Shown here: one piece after another, positions 8,470 to 14,906 of the stretch
Layout: each line of letters opens with the position of its first letter
Position numbering within the stretch: position 1 is the stretch's first letter
NCBI GenBank assembly: GCA_040754255.1
Contig: JBFMDA010000037.1
Coordinates: 1 to 14,906 of the forward strand
DNA: 14,906 nt
Reading direction: 5' to 3'
Source of the DNA: SURF-25 sp040754255
GTDB lineage: Bacteria; Omnitrophota; Gorgyraeia; Gygaellales; Profunditerraquicolaceae
Position numbers and translations under genes: made by a program
The notes under the pieces: model-generated
The model's database searches: none
Told to the model about the DNA's origin: nothing
What the model saw: the letters and a program-made list of their open reading frames with translations, nothing else

Positions 8470-9891
8470 ATGACAACGCAGCCAACCCATATACAAGAAT
8501 TGGGAGCAGAAGAGAGAATCCGCTCTTTTTCCGAAGTCATACAGGGTTATGCCGAAAAAGAGGCGCTTCTAGAGGCGCAGCGCTGCCTTCAATGCAAAAA
8601 CCCTACCTGTATTGCGGGATGCCCTGTCGGAATCGATATTAAAAAATTCATTTTTCAAATAACCCAAAAAGATTATGCCGGTGCATATATTACTATACGC
8701 CAAAAAAATAATTTTCCCTCTATCTGCGGCAGGGTCTGTCCTGCCGAATACCAGTGCCGAAAGGCTTGTGTGTTGACCAAGAAAGGGTCACCCTACGCTT
8801 CAGAACAGGCCATACTTATTCATTTTCTTGAGCGGTTTGTCGGCGACTACGGCATCACGCACGCCCTTAAGATCCCCGCAGCTTCACAAAACCGGCTACA
8901 CGGACAAAAAGTGGCAGTGGTCGGTTCAGGGCCTGCAGGGTTATGTTGCGCCGGCGAACTTGCGCGCAGAGGAGTTAAGGTGGTGATGTTCGAAGGCTTG
9001 CACAAGACGGGGGGAGTCTTACGATACGGCATCCCTGCGTTTAGGCTCCCGCGGGATATCCTCGATGGTGAGATAGACTACCTTAAGAATTTAGGCGTCG
9101 AAATAAAGCCTAATTTCATTGTGGGGAATATGAAATCGTTGCACGAACTGCAGCAAGAGGGTTATGCAGCGATATTCCTGGGGCTGGGAGCAGGTACGCC
9201 TTCTTTTCTGAAAGTAAAGGGCGAGAATCTTTGTAATGTATATTCCGCGAATGAATTCCTGACGCGGGTGAACCTCATGTCCGCGTACAAATTCCCCGAA
9301 TCGCACACTCCCGTCAATATCGGCACACATATTGTAGTAATAGGCGGAGGCAACACTGCTATGGATGCGGCGCGGTGCGCGCTGCGCCTGCAGGAAATGA
9401 ACGGCATCCCTTGCGATACGACGGTAGTGTACCGCCGCACAGAAATAGAAATGCCTGCCCGCAGGTTAGAAATAGCACATGCCAGGGAAGAGGGCGTGCG
9501 CTTTAAATTTTTGGTGCAACCTAAGGGTTTTCAGGGCGACGAGAAAGGGTTTGTGAAGTCAATGCAATGTCTACAGTGTGAGTTAGGCGAACCCGATAGC
9601 TCTGGTAGAAGGAGGCCGGTTGCCATACAAGGAAGCGGCTTTGAGCTTGCAAGCGACGTAGCGATTATTGCGATAGGCCTGCAGGCAAATCAACTCCTTA
9701 CCAGGGTTACGCCGCAGATTACAGTTGATGCATACGGCGACATTACGGTAGATCCCCTTACCATGGAAACATCGATGAAAGGTGTGTTTGCAGGTGGGGA
9801 TATTGTAGGAGGTGAGGGTACGGTCATTGAAGCGATGGGCATGGCCAAGAAGGCATCAGAGGCAATTATCCGGTTTTTGAGCAACCGGTAG
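8470..9891 (+). CDS. nfnB: NADH-dependent ferredoxin:NADP+ oxidoreductase, subunit B (FAD / two 4Fe-4S)
   Basis: Large subunit of Nfn, holding the bifurcating FAD, two 4Fe-4S clusters and the NADP(H) site. It is often labelled GltA or glutamate synthase small chain because it is homologous to GltD. The N-terminal domain has C39-C42-C47-C51 (CLQCKNPTCIAGCP) and C86-C90-C96-C100 (CGRVCPAEYQCRKAC). The FAD motif VAVVGSGPAG spans about 148-157 and is followed by GGVLRYGIPAFRLP. The second nucleotide motif IVVIGGGNTAMDAARC lies near 290-303, and GVFAGGDIVGGEGTV near 438-450. The 473-residue length is typical. The pairing with nfnA, one base apart, is the main reason to call it NfnB and not a second GltD. 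It probably works next to glutamate dehydrogenase and GOGAT as an NADPH source (inference from context). Confidence 0.93.
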   Translation: MTTQPTHIQELGAEERIRSFSEVIQGYAEKEALLEAQRCLQCKNPTCIAGCPVGIDIKKFIFQITQKDYAGAYITIRQKNNFPSICGRVCPAEYQCRKACVLTKKGSPYASEQAILIHFLERFVGDYGITHALKIPAASQNRLHGQKVAVVGSGPAGLCCAGELARRGVKVVMFEGLHKTGGVLRYGIPAFRLPRDILDGEIDYLKNLGVEIKPNFIVGNMKSLHELQQEGYAAIFLGLGAGTPSFLKVKGENLCNVYSANEFLTRVNLMSAYKFPESHTPVNIGTHIVVIGGGNTAMDAARCALRLQEMNGIPCDTTVVYRRTEIEMPARRLEIAHAREEGVRFKFLVQPKGFQGDEKGFVKSMQCLQCELGEPDSSGRRRPVAIQGSGFELASDVAIIAIGLQANQLLTRVTPQITVDAYGDITVDPLTMETSMKGVFAGGDIVGGEGTVIEAMGMAKKASEAIIRFLSNR

Positions 9892-9941
9892 TATTCCTTT
9901 CTGCGCAAGGTATGAGCAGAAGCACATTGACAATGTCAGTC

Positions 9942-9948
9942 AAGGAGG
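9942..9948 (+). promoter_or_regulatory. Shine-Dalgarno of gdhA; decides the start codon
   Basis: AAGGAGG is a near-perfect ribosome binding site, 5 bases before the ATG at 9954. An in-frame ATG at 9912 lies upstream of it, but translation from there would place this site inside the gene. The start at 9954 is therefore preferred. Confidence 0.85.
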
Positions 9949-9953
9949 GATTC

Positions 9954-11294
9954 ATGTCAAAAAAATTTGTGGAAGACTTCATGGTCAAGGTAATTGAAAA
10001 GAACCCCGGGGAACCTGAATTTCATCAGGCGGTGCAGGAGGTAGTAGAATCGCTTGCTCCATTTCTTGAAGAAAACAGCCGCTATCGGGACGCAAAGGTA
10101 TTAGAACGGATGGTGGAGCCGGAACGGGTCATACTGTTTCGGGTGCCTTGGATTGATGATAGGGGGCAGATACAGGTAAATAGAGGTTATCGTATAGAGA
10201 TGAATAGCGCAATCGGGCCTTATAAGGGAGGCCTGCGTTTTCATCCCAGCGTTAATTTAAGCATCTTAAAATTCCTCGCATTCGAGCAGGTCTTTAAAAA
10301 CAGCCTTACTACCCTGCCTATGGGGGGAGGTAAAGGCGGTTCTGATTTTGACCCTAAAGGCAAATCAGAAAACGAGATTATGAGGTTTTGCCAGAGTTTT
10401 ATGACAGAACTGCAACGACACATCGGCCCCGATACTGATGTGCCTGCGGGAGATATCGGTGTAGGAGGACGCGAGATAGGCTATTTGTTCGGCCAGTATA
10501 AAAGGCTGCGCAACGAATTTACCGGCGTGCTCACCGGTAAAGGATTGACGTGGGGCGGTAGCCTGATCAGGCCGGAGGCTACGGGGTATGGGTGTGTGTA
10601 TTTCGTCGAAGAGATGCTTAAGACAAGGGGCGAGTCACTTAAAGGCAAAGTATGCGCGGTTTCCGGGTCAGGTAATGTCGCGCAATACACAGTCGAAAAA
10701 CTCCTTCAATTGGGGGCGAAAGTAGTCACGTTGTCTGATTCCAACGGCTACATTTATGACGAAGGCGGCATTGATAAGAAGGAATTGACTTGTGTGATGG
10801 AGCTCAAAAATGTGAAGCGCGCGCGCATCAAGGACTGCGCGAACGAGTTCAAGTGCAAATATTTCGAAAACCAGAAGCCCTGGTCAATAAAGTGCGATAT
10901 CGCATTTCCCAGCGCTACTCAGAACGAGATCGATGAGAGCGACGCCAAGGCGCTGGTGAAAAACGGCTGTATAGCGGTAGGAGAAGGAGCGAATATGCCT
11001 ACAACTCCCGATGGTGTACGGGTTTTTCAAAAGGCAAAGATACTCTATGCGCCCGGAAAGGCCTCTAATGCCGGCGGAGTCGCAACCTCCGGCTTAGAGA
11101 TGTCGCAGAACAGCATGCGGATATCATGGTCCAGGGAAGAGGTTGACCAAAGGCTGCGTAATATCATGGTTGCCATACATCAGCAGTGCCTGCGATTCGG
11201 GAAAGAAAAGGAGTACGTCGATTACGTCAAAGGCGCCAATATTGCGGGTTTTGTGAAAGTCGCAGATGCCATGCTCGCCCAGGGGGTCGTCTAA
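9954..11294 (+). CDS. gdhA: Glutamate dehydrogenase, NADP type, hexameric
   Basis: It reductively aminates 2-oxoglutarate with ammonium to glutamate, probably with NADPH, in the cytoplasm. From ATG 9954 the protein has 446 residues, the usual length of the hexameric class. Substrate-site residues are K91 (GPYKGGLRFHP), K127 (PMGGGKGGSDFDPKG) and D167 (VPAGDIGVGGREIG). The Rossmann domain has GSGNVA at 238-243, followed by TLSDSNGYIYDE. The small residues after the second strand, without an acidic residue at its end, fit NADP specificity as in E. coli GdhA; this is inferred, not proven. CIAVGEGANMP and KASNAGGVATSGLEMSQN are the expected C-terminal motifs. The 62 bases after nfnB contain no convincing promoter or terminator, so it is probably the last gene of the nfnAB transcript. 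A strong terminator follows it. Confidence 0.95.
   Translation: MSKKFVEDFMVKVIEKNPGEPEFHQAVQEVVESLAPFLEENSRYRDAKVLERMVEPERVILFRVPWIDDRGQIQVNRGYRIEMNSAIGPYKGGLRFHPSVNLSILKFLAFEQVFKNSLTTLPMGGGKGGSDFDPKGKSENEIMRFCQSFMTELQRHIGPDTDVPAGDIGVGGREIGYLFGQYKRLRNEFTGVLTGKGLTWGGSLIRPEATGYGCVYFVEEMLKTRGESLKGKVCAVSGSGNVAQYTVEKLLQLGAKVVTLSDSNGYIYDEGGIDKKELTCVMELKNVKRARIKDCANEFKCKYFENQKPWSIKCDIAFPSATQNEIDESDAKALVKNGCIAVGEGANMPTTPDGVRVFQKAKILYAPGKASNAGGVATSGLEMSQNSMRISWSREEVDQRLRNIMVAIHQQCLRFGKEKEYVDYVKGANIAGFVKVADAMLAQGVV
10518..10541. repeat. 8-bp inverted repeat inside gdhA
   Basis: TTTACCGG (10518-10525) and CCGGTAAA (10534-10541) are perfect inverted arms around an 8-base loop, in coding sequence for a conserved GDH stretch. 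It has no T tract and no known role, and may be chance. Confidence 0.3.
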
Positions 11295-11320
11295 TCGCCA
11301 ATGTCGCTTACGCATTACGC

Positions 11321-11356
11321 AAGGCGCCCATGTGCCAGACACGGGGCGCCTTTTTT
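11321..11356 (+). terminator. Intrinsic terminator after gdhA
   Basis: AAGGCGCCC (11321-11329) pairs perfectly with GGGCGCCTT (11344-11352) in a GC-rich 9-bp stem with a 14-base loop. The stem runs into TTTTTT at 11351-11356. It lies 27 bases after the gdhA stop and ends the nitrogen/redox transcript. Confidence 0.9.
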
Positions 11357-11408
11357 ATTTTTTACATTTCTAGCAGGGGGTATGCGCGGCAGCCCTGACA
11401 ATTTATCA

Positions 11409-11437
11409 TTGAATAACTCTGCGATTGGCGGTAGAAT
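11409..11437 (+). promoter_or_regulatory. Sigma70-like promoter of the two-gene signalling unit
   Basis: TTGAAT (11409-11414) and TAGAAT (11432-11437) are separated by exactly 17 bases, matching the -35 and -10 consensus at 4 of 6 and 5 of 6 positions. The predicted start is about 35 bases before the next gene. It lies after the gdhA terminator, so the downstream pair is an independent transcription unit. Nothing else is recognisable in the 185-base gap besides this and the terminator. Confidence 0.65.
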
Positions 11438-11479
11438 ACAAAAAACAGTTATTTCTGCGCTGCCACCGGGATAAAAAGG

Positions 11480-13405
11480 ATGCGTCAAAAAGAGCAGGTA
11501 TGGGAAGATTTTCTGCGTAGTCTGAGGGCAGCCCTCAATATGCTCTCGCTTTATTCCGATACACACCCCTTTTTTCTCAATTCCGTAGAAGACCTCACAC
11601 AAAAGATAGACGCACTCTTGGCTATAGTTAATCCTATAGGGCTGGCCATTACCAGCGACACCTTACTCATAGAAAACAAGTTATTGGAAAGATCAGGGCT
11701 CCACGATGAACTTGCGAAAGCCCTGCACAGGCGTAAGGTCAAGAGTATTAAGATAGAGAAGGGCATTAGCCAGCAAGAGCTTGGCCGTTTCTTGCTCACA
11801 CTACATTTAACACCGAAGCAAATCTTCTGCAGCGGAGGCATAGGCGCTATCCTTGACAAAGAGCAGTTCGCACATATCCGCGTGGAAGAGCTTGATTACT
11901 CGCAGCTCCTGAAAGATTCCGGAGAAGAATGCAAGGATGTATGGGCCTATCTCTTACAGGAAGCCCTTGAGAAGAAAGATGACGCCCGGATAGGCGAAGT
12001 AGTGGATTCTGCCGATAAGATCATCACCCATTTTAATGCCAGTGATTTCAGCAAAGACAAAGAGCTTCAAGGGAATATGTCGCGCCTTCTTGCACACCTG
12101 GAAGAAGGGCAGAAGGATAAGTTTAAGAAAATAACCAAAGAGGTATTGAAGGTTATCCTGCGGGAACGCGCGCAGGAGATGCCGCAGCTGGGAGATATTG
12201 CCGGCTTTGTAAAAAAGCTCGATGCCGAAGATGTAGGGGATGCATTGAGCGATGAAATCATTTCTAATCCGCGCTTTGACGGTCTCAGTTTTAATGTACT
12301 TTCCCTTTTTGTGCAGGAAAAGTCACACAAGGAAATAGCCTCTTCGCTATTCGGTAAATTACAGCAAAAGGAAGGCCCTAAGGGCGCGCGTAAGGTACAG
12401 AAGAGGCTTGAAGAGCTATTCGCGATCCCTGAGCAGTCTTCTATCTCGGAAGTATACCGCAAGACGCTGTTCTCCCTTTTAAAAGAAATAACGTTTGAGG
12501 CCGGGGCCCATTTTGACCGCGATAGCTTGTACTATAACTATTCTTATATGCTCCTTAACCTGTGTGCGTCTGAAACGGACGCGCAGGCAGTCGGTTTGAT
12601 CCTGGTAAAAATAAACGACGAATGGGAAAAAATTGCCGGCAATAATGATCCCCACTATATGAGGGACCTTTTCACAGTCCTAAAAGAGAAGAGAAAGGCG
12701 ATGCCGTCACTACGGCCCGCATTCGATGCGATCGACGATACAGTATGCAGGTTTGTTGAGAAGGCTGCGCTGGCAGGAGGATCCACGCAGGGGCTTTCTC
12801 TGTATCAGGATTTCTTAACGAGAAGTTCTTTCGGGATCGAGGCATATTTTAACACAATCTTTTCCGAGCACGTAATCACCCCCCTGGTGATTACGTTGTT
12901 CCTGAAGTTTTTCTCTACCCATATGCCCGCCCTGTATGAAAAGCTAAGTCAGCAGCGCGCTGACTTAGACTTTCTCAAGAAAATCATCGATACACTTATC
13001 CAGGTTGAACTGCCGGCAGTCAACGGCATCCTTGCGCAAATATATTCTTTCTCAAATCCCCTCATAAAAATAGAGGTAGTGCGTGCGATGAAGAAAATGC
13101 AGCGTAAAGACGAGGAGTTTCTTTTCTCAATCCTGGAGAAAGAAGAGGTCCCTTTAAGGAAAGAGGCCCTTTTGACCCTTTTGGACGGGCAGCACACAGA
13201 CAAGGCCCTCACCCTGCTTCTTTGCCTCCCCGATGAATTCGGCAAATACAATAGTGTGCTTCTTGAAAATATCATTCTGATTGAAGAGGCTCAAGCGCAA
13301 GCGGCAATCCCCTATCTTAAGGCGCTGTTGAAAAGAAGGTTCTTTTGGAATCGGCGCGTGAGGAATAGAGCCAAGGAAGTATTGGAGAGATGGCATGCGG
13401 GATAG
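11480..13405 (+). CDS. Unknown helical-repeat protein sharing an N-terminal module with the adjacent HD-GYP protein
   Basis: I do not recognise a named family. The protein has 641 residues, no signal peptide and no membrane segments, so it is probably cytoplasmic. Residues 1 to about 150 form a module with ALNMLSLYSDTHPFF, ITSDTLLIENKLL, a segment ending in KSIKIEKGIS and QELGRFLLTLHLTPK. The downstream HD-GYP protein has a diverged copy. The rest is almost all charged amphipathic helix, and the last 180 residues (VVRAMKKMQRKDEEF, LRKEALLTLLDG) look like HEAT-type repeats, which suggests a protein-binding scaffold. I see no catalytic motif. The start ATG 11480 is the only reasonable one: no ATG, GTG or TTG precedes it back to the stop at 11432. 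It has only a weak purine run (AAAAAGGA) touching the start codon, so translation may be inefficient. The gene overlaps the next one by 11 bases, and its 3' end carries that gene's ribosome binding site. Confidence 0.85.
   Translation: MRQKEQVWEDFLRSLRAALNMLSLYSDTHPFFLNSVEDLTQKIDALLAIVNPIGLAITSDTLLIENKLLERSGLHDELAKALHRRKVKSIKIEKGISQQELGRFLLTLHLTPKQIFCSGGIGAILDKEQFAHIRVEELDYSQLLKDSGEECKDVWAYLLQEALEKKDDARIGEVVDSADKIITHFNASDFSKDKELQGNMSRLLAHLEEGQKDKFKKITKEVLKVILRERAQEMPQLGDIAGFVKKLDAEDVGDALSDEIISNPRFDGLSFNVLSLFVQEKSHKEIASSLFGKLQQKEGPKGARKVQKRLEELFAIPEQSSISEVYRKTLFSLLKEITFEAGAHFDRDSLYYNYSYMLLNLCASETDAQAVGLILVKINDEWEKIAGNNDPHYMRDLFTVLKEKRKAMPSLRPAFDAIDDTVCRFVEKAALAGGSTQGLSLYQDFLTRSSFGIEAYFNTIFSEHVITPLVITLFLKFFSTHMPALYEKLSQQRADLDFLKKIIDTLIQVELPAVNGILAQIYSFSNPLIKIEVVRAMKKMQRKDEEFLFSILEKEEVPLRKEALLTLLDGQHTDKALTLLLCLPDEFGKYNSVLLENIILIEEAQAQAAIPYLKALLKRRFFWNRRVRNRAKEVLERWHAG
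12870..12896. repeat. 11-bp perfect inverted repeat, 5-base loop, inside the helical-repeat gene
   Basis: ACGTAATCACC (12870-12880) and GGTGATTACGT (12886-12896) are perfect inverted arms around CCCCT. The stretch encodes HVITPLVIT in frame. It is not followed directly by a T tract, so it is not a standard terminator. It is the first of two such hairpins within 100 bases. Confidence 0.75.
12944..12968. repeat. 10-bp perfect inverted repeat, 5-base loop, inside the helical-repeat gene
   Basis: CTAAGTCAGC (12944-12953) and GCTGACTTAG (12959-12968) are perfect inverted arms around AGCGC, in frame for LSQQRADLD. The arms are unrelated in sequence to the hairpin at 12870, but the architecture is the same. 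There is no T tract after it. Confidence 0.75.
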
Positions 13406-14735
13406 GATCGAAAAGATAATCAAGGATTTACTCTCCGTTTTGCAAATGGCCAGGCTCTATAGTACTGTTCATCACGAATTCATGAAATCGCTGGATAAGG
13501 CATACGCTGATTTTGCCGCCGTTTTTGAAGGAAAAGAAAATTTGGTGATAGGCCTTATCGCAGGGGAGCTGGCGTTTGAGAAAGAGATACTGTTTGAACT
13601 TAATAAAACTGCTGAACCGCTGATTGGTATCCTAAAACACTTAGGGATCGAAAAAATGACGTTTTACCCGCAGCTTGAGAAAGAAGAACTGCGTAAATTC
13701 ATTTCTTTTCTTGTCACCCCCAAAGAAGAGATAAAAGGGCAGCCGCAGGAATACCTGCAGGGCTTAGGCGTTACGCACATCACGGTCGGAAAGATTACGG
13801 TTTCTGCGTCGCCCGTAACAGGGGCAATAGCAGCCGGCCTAGACCTTACAGGATTGTATGCCGGCTCGACCGAATCCGTTGGGCAAGCGATTGATAAGGC
13901 CCTTGACGGCAAACAGATCGATTATCTGTCGTTACGGTTAGCCTTACACGACATTATGCACAGCCTCAGCAGCAGCTACCAGGATCTTTTACAGCTGGTT
14001 ACGGTCAAGCGCTACGATACCAAGGTCGCCGTGCACCTGCTCGATGTTTCCATATTGTCGATGTATTTCGCGCACACCCTAGGCCTTGACAAAGAGGATA
14101 TTCTTGACATCGGCATAGCCGCCCTGTTTCACGATGTCGGCAAGCTCTATGTATCCCGTAAAATTCTTAACAAGGCAGCAAAGCTTAGCGAAGAAGAATT
14201 CGCACAGATAAAAGGCCACGTCAGGACCGGGGCTGAAATCCTGCTGAACTACGTGGATACCTTAGGCATTCTGCCGGCAATAGTGGCATTTGAGCATCAT
14301 CTGCGGTATGATTTAAAAGGCTATCCCCAGCTGGCGTTTCCCTATAAGCCGTGCCTTCCTTCCTTAATAGTGACTATCTGCGATGTCTATGATGCGTGTT
14401 TTCAGAGGCGCAGCTATAAAGGGACGTATCCCCCGAATATGGTATACGATATTATGATAAAAGAAAAAGGCAGGCTGTTTGATTCCGAGCTTTTAGAAAA
14501 ATTCTTTGCGGTGATGGGCGTGTGGCCTGTCGGGACTATCGTATACTTAAGCGATCAGCGGATTGCGGTAGTCAGAAGGGAAAATAAAGACGATGTGTTT
14601 TCTCCCGAGGTTGAGACCGTCTTTCCGGCCGGCAAAAGAGAGATTGTCGATTTGCATGCACAAAAGGGTACGCTCAAGATAGAGTATGCGCTGAATCCCA
14701 TGGAAGAGGGCAAAGGGTACCTTGATTTGGTATAA
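13395..14735 (+). CDS. HD-GYP domain protein, probable cyclic-di-nucleotide phosphodiesterase, with N-terminal module shared with its neighbour
   Basis: HD-GYP domains hydrolyse cyclic di-GMP or related signals using a metal centre. This 446-residue cytoplasmic protein has an N-terminal module (residues 1 to about 140: MARLYSTVHHEFMKS, EKEELRKFISFLVTPKEE) homologous to that of the preceding gene, and an HD-GYP domain at about 200-370. Metal-site residues appear intact: H214 (AVHLLDV), H246-D247 (FHDVGK), H275 (IKGHVRTG), H301-H302, and D330 and D333 (CDVYDA). The signature reads HHLRYDLKGYP, with Leu where HHExxDGxGYP has Glu and the first Gly, so it is a variant. The last 70 residues (GTIVYLSDQRIAVV) form a small beta domain commonly seen after HD-GYP. 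The ATG overlaps the upstream stop by 11 bases, with GGAGAG at 13384-13389 as its ribosome binding site, so the pair is translationally coupled. Nucleotide specificity cannot be read. Confidence 0.9.
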   Translation: MRDRIEKIIKDLLSVLQMARLYSTVHHEFMKSLDKAYADFAAVFEGKENLVIGLIAGELAFEKEILFELNKTAEPLIGILKHLGIEKMTFYPQLEKEELRKFISFLVTPKEEIKGQPQEYLQGLGVTHITVGKITVSASPVTGAIAAGLDLTGLYAGSTESVGQAIDKALDGKQIDYLSLRLALHDIMHSLSSSYQDLLQLVTVKRYDTKVAVHLLDVSILSMYFAHTLGLDKEDILDIGIAALFHDVGKLYVSRKILNKAAKLSEEEFAQIKGHVRTGAEILLNYVDTLGILPAIVAFEHHLRYDLKGYPQLAFPYKPCLPSLIVTICDVYDACFQRRSYKGTYPPNMVYDIMIKEKGRLFDSELLEKFFAVMGVWPVGTIVYLSDQRIAVVRRENKDDVFSPEVETVFPAGKREIVDLHAQKGTLKIEYALNPMEEGKGYLDLV

Positions 14736-14747
14736 CGCAAAAAGCGG

Positions 14748-14775
14748 TTGACTTCTGGGTTAGTTGTGGTATACT
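14748..14775 (+). promoter_or_regulatory. Extended -10 sigma70-like promoter of pyrG
   Basis: TTGACT (14748-14753), a 16-base spacer, and TATACT (14770-14775) preceded by TGG, which is the extended -10 TGn element. Each hexamer matches consensus at 5 of 6 positions. It starts 12 bases after the HD-GYP stop codon. Transcription should begin near 14780-14783, roughly 100 bases before pyrG. Confidence 0.8.
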
Positions 14776-14807
14776 TTTCGGTAGTCCGAGGAAGAACTAC
14801 TAGCAGC

Positions 14808-14823
14808 AAAACGAGGGCGTTTT
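14808..14823 (+). promoter_or_regulatory. Possible antiterminator hairpin in the pyrG leader
   Basis: AAAACG (14808-14813) can pair with CGTTTT (14818-14823) around AGGG. This uses the left arm of the terminator hairpin, so the two structures exclude each other. The stem is much weaker than the terminator and would need a trigger or pausing to win. This is an inference from base pairing only. Confidence 0.3.
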
Positions 14824-14860
14824 TTAAGACGGAATCCTTGTCTTAAAAACGCCTCTTTTT
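14813..14860 (+). terminator. Terminator hairpin in the pyrG leader, candidate attenuator
   Basis: The left arm GAGGGCGTTTTTTAAGAC (14813-14830) and right arm GTCTTAAAAACGCCTC (14840-14855) form a 16-bp stem with two single-base bulges and a 9-base loop, followed by TTTTT at 14856-14860. It lies between the pyrG promoter and the pyrG start, so transcripts from that promoter must pass it. It could also stop transcripts coming from the HD-GYP gene. Confidence 0.85.
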
Positions 14861-14879
14861 ATATGCGAAGAGGGAAACT

Positions 14880-14906
14880 ATGGCAAAATATGTGTTTATC
14901 ACTGGC
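14880..14906 (+). CDS. pyrG: CTP synthase, first nine codons only (window end)
   Basis: The ATG at 14880 opens MAKYVFITG, the near-invariant N-terminus of CTP synthase, which aminates UTP to CTP with glutamine-derived ammonia. GAGGG (14870-14874) is a good ribosome binding site 5 bases upstream. Only nine codons are visible, but the position after a promoter and attenuator-like leader, a known arrangement for this gene, supports the call. The product would use glutamine, which ties loosely to the nitrogen genes upstream. Confidence 0.85.

Noticed and set aside
9870..9887. CCGGTT/AACCGG hairpin overlapping the end of nfnB as a terminator
   Set aside because: The stem is only 6 bp and is followed by TAGTATTCC, not a T tract.
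9912..9953. ATG at 9912 as the start of gdhA, adding 14 residues
   Set aside because: A near-perfect Shine-Dalgarno at 9942-9948 serves the ATG at 9954, and the 446-residue product fits the family length.
11395..11400. CTGACA as an alternative -35 box
   Set aside because: No -10-like hexamer lies 16-18 bases downstream; the TTGAAT/TAGAAT pair is better spaced.
12870..12968. The two coding-region hairpins as terminators or integron attC sites
   Set aside because: No T tract follows either stem, the frame runs intact through both, and no integrase or cassette structure is present.
14776..14790. Classical pyrG regulation by G-slippage at a GGGC start
   Set aside because: No run of three or more G occurs at the predicted start, and the terminator arm lacks the matching C-rich stretch.

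Overview
This is a gene-dense bacterial window of roughly even base composition, with every gene on the + strand. It holds eight genes plus the first nine codons of a ninth. I found no mobile elements, tRNA or rRNA genes, CRISPR arrays or origin, and no gene-free stretch longer than about 190 bases. The gene content (electron-bifurcating Nfn, short glucan phosphorylase, HD-GYP protein next to pyrG) suggests an anaerobic or fermentative Gram-negative-type bacterium. A candidate phylum such as Omnitrophota, or a deltaproteobacterial-like lineage, is possible, but that placement is a low-confidence inference.

Region 1 (1-11356) is a nitrogen and redox metabolism block: glutamate synthase large subunit (5' end cut off by the window) and small subunit; a short-type alpha-glucan phosphorylase with its own good promoter; the two subunits of NADH-dependent ferredoxin:NADP+ oxidoreductase (NfnA, NfnB); and NADP-type glutamate dehydrogenase, closed by a strong intrinsic terminator. 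GOGAT and GDH both use reducing power, usually NADPH, to make glutamate, and Nfn makes NADPH from NADH plus reduced ferredoxin, so the block links NADPH supply to two routes of ammonium assimilation. The phosphorylase releases glucose-1-phosphate from storage glucan and may supply carbon and energy.

Region 2 (11409-14735) is a two-gene unit with its own sigma70-like promoter: a large cytoplasmic helical-repeat protein of unknown function, and a protein with a C-terminal HD-GYP domain. The genes overlap by 11 bases, and the two proteins share a diverged N-terminal module, so they look like a dedicated signalling pair. The first gene also carries two perfect inverted repeats with 5-base loops, about 50 bases apart, inside its coding sequence.

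Region 3 (14736-14906) is the leader of pyrG (CTP synthase): an extended -10 promoter, a leader of about 30 bases, a long terminator-like hairpin with a T tract, then the ribosome binding site and start codon. This layout suggests transcription attenuation, but the G-run slippage leader known from Gram-positive pyrG is not visible.
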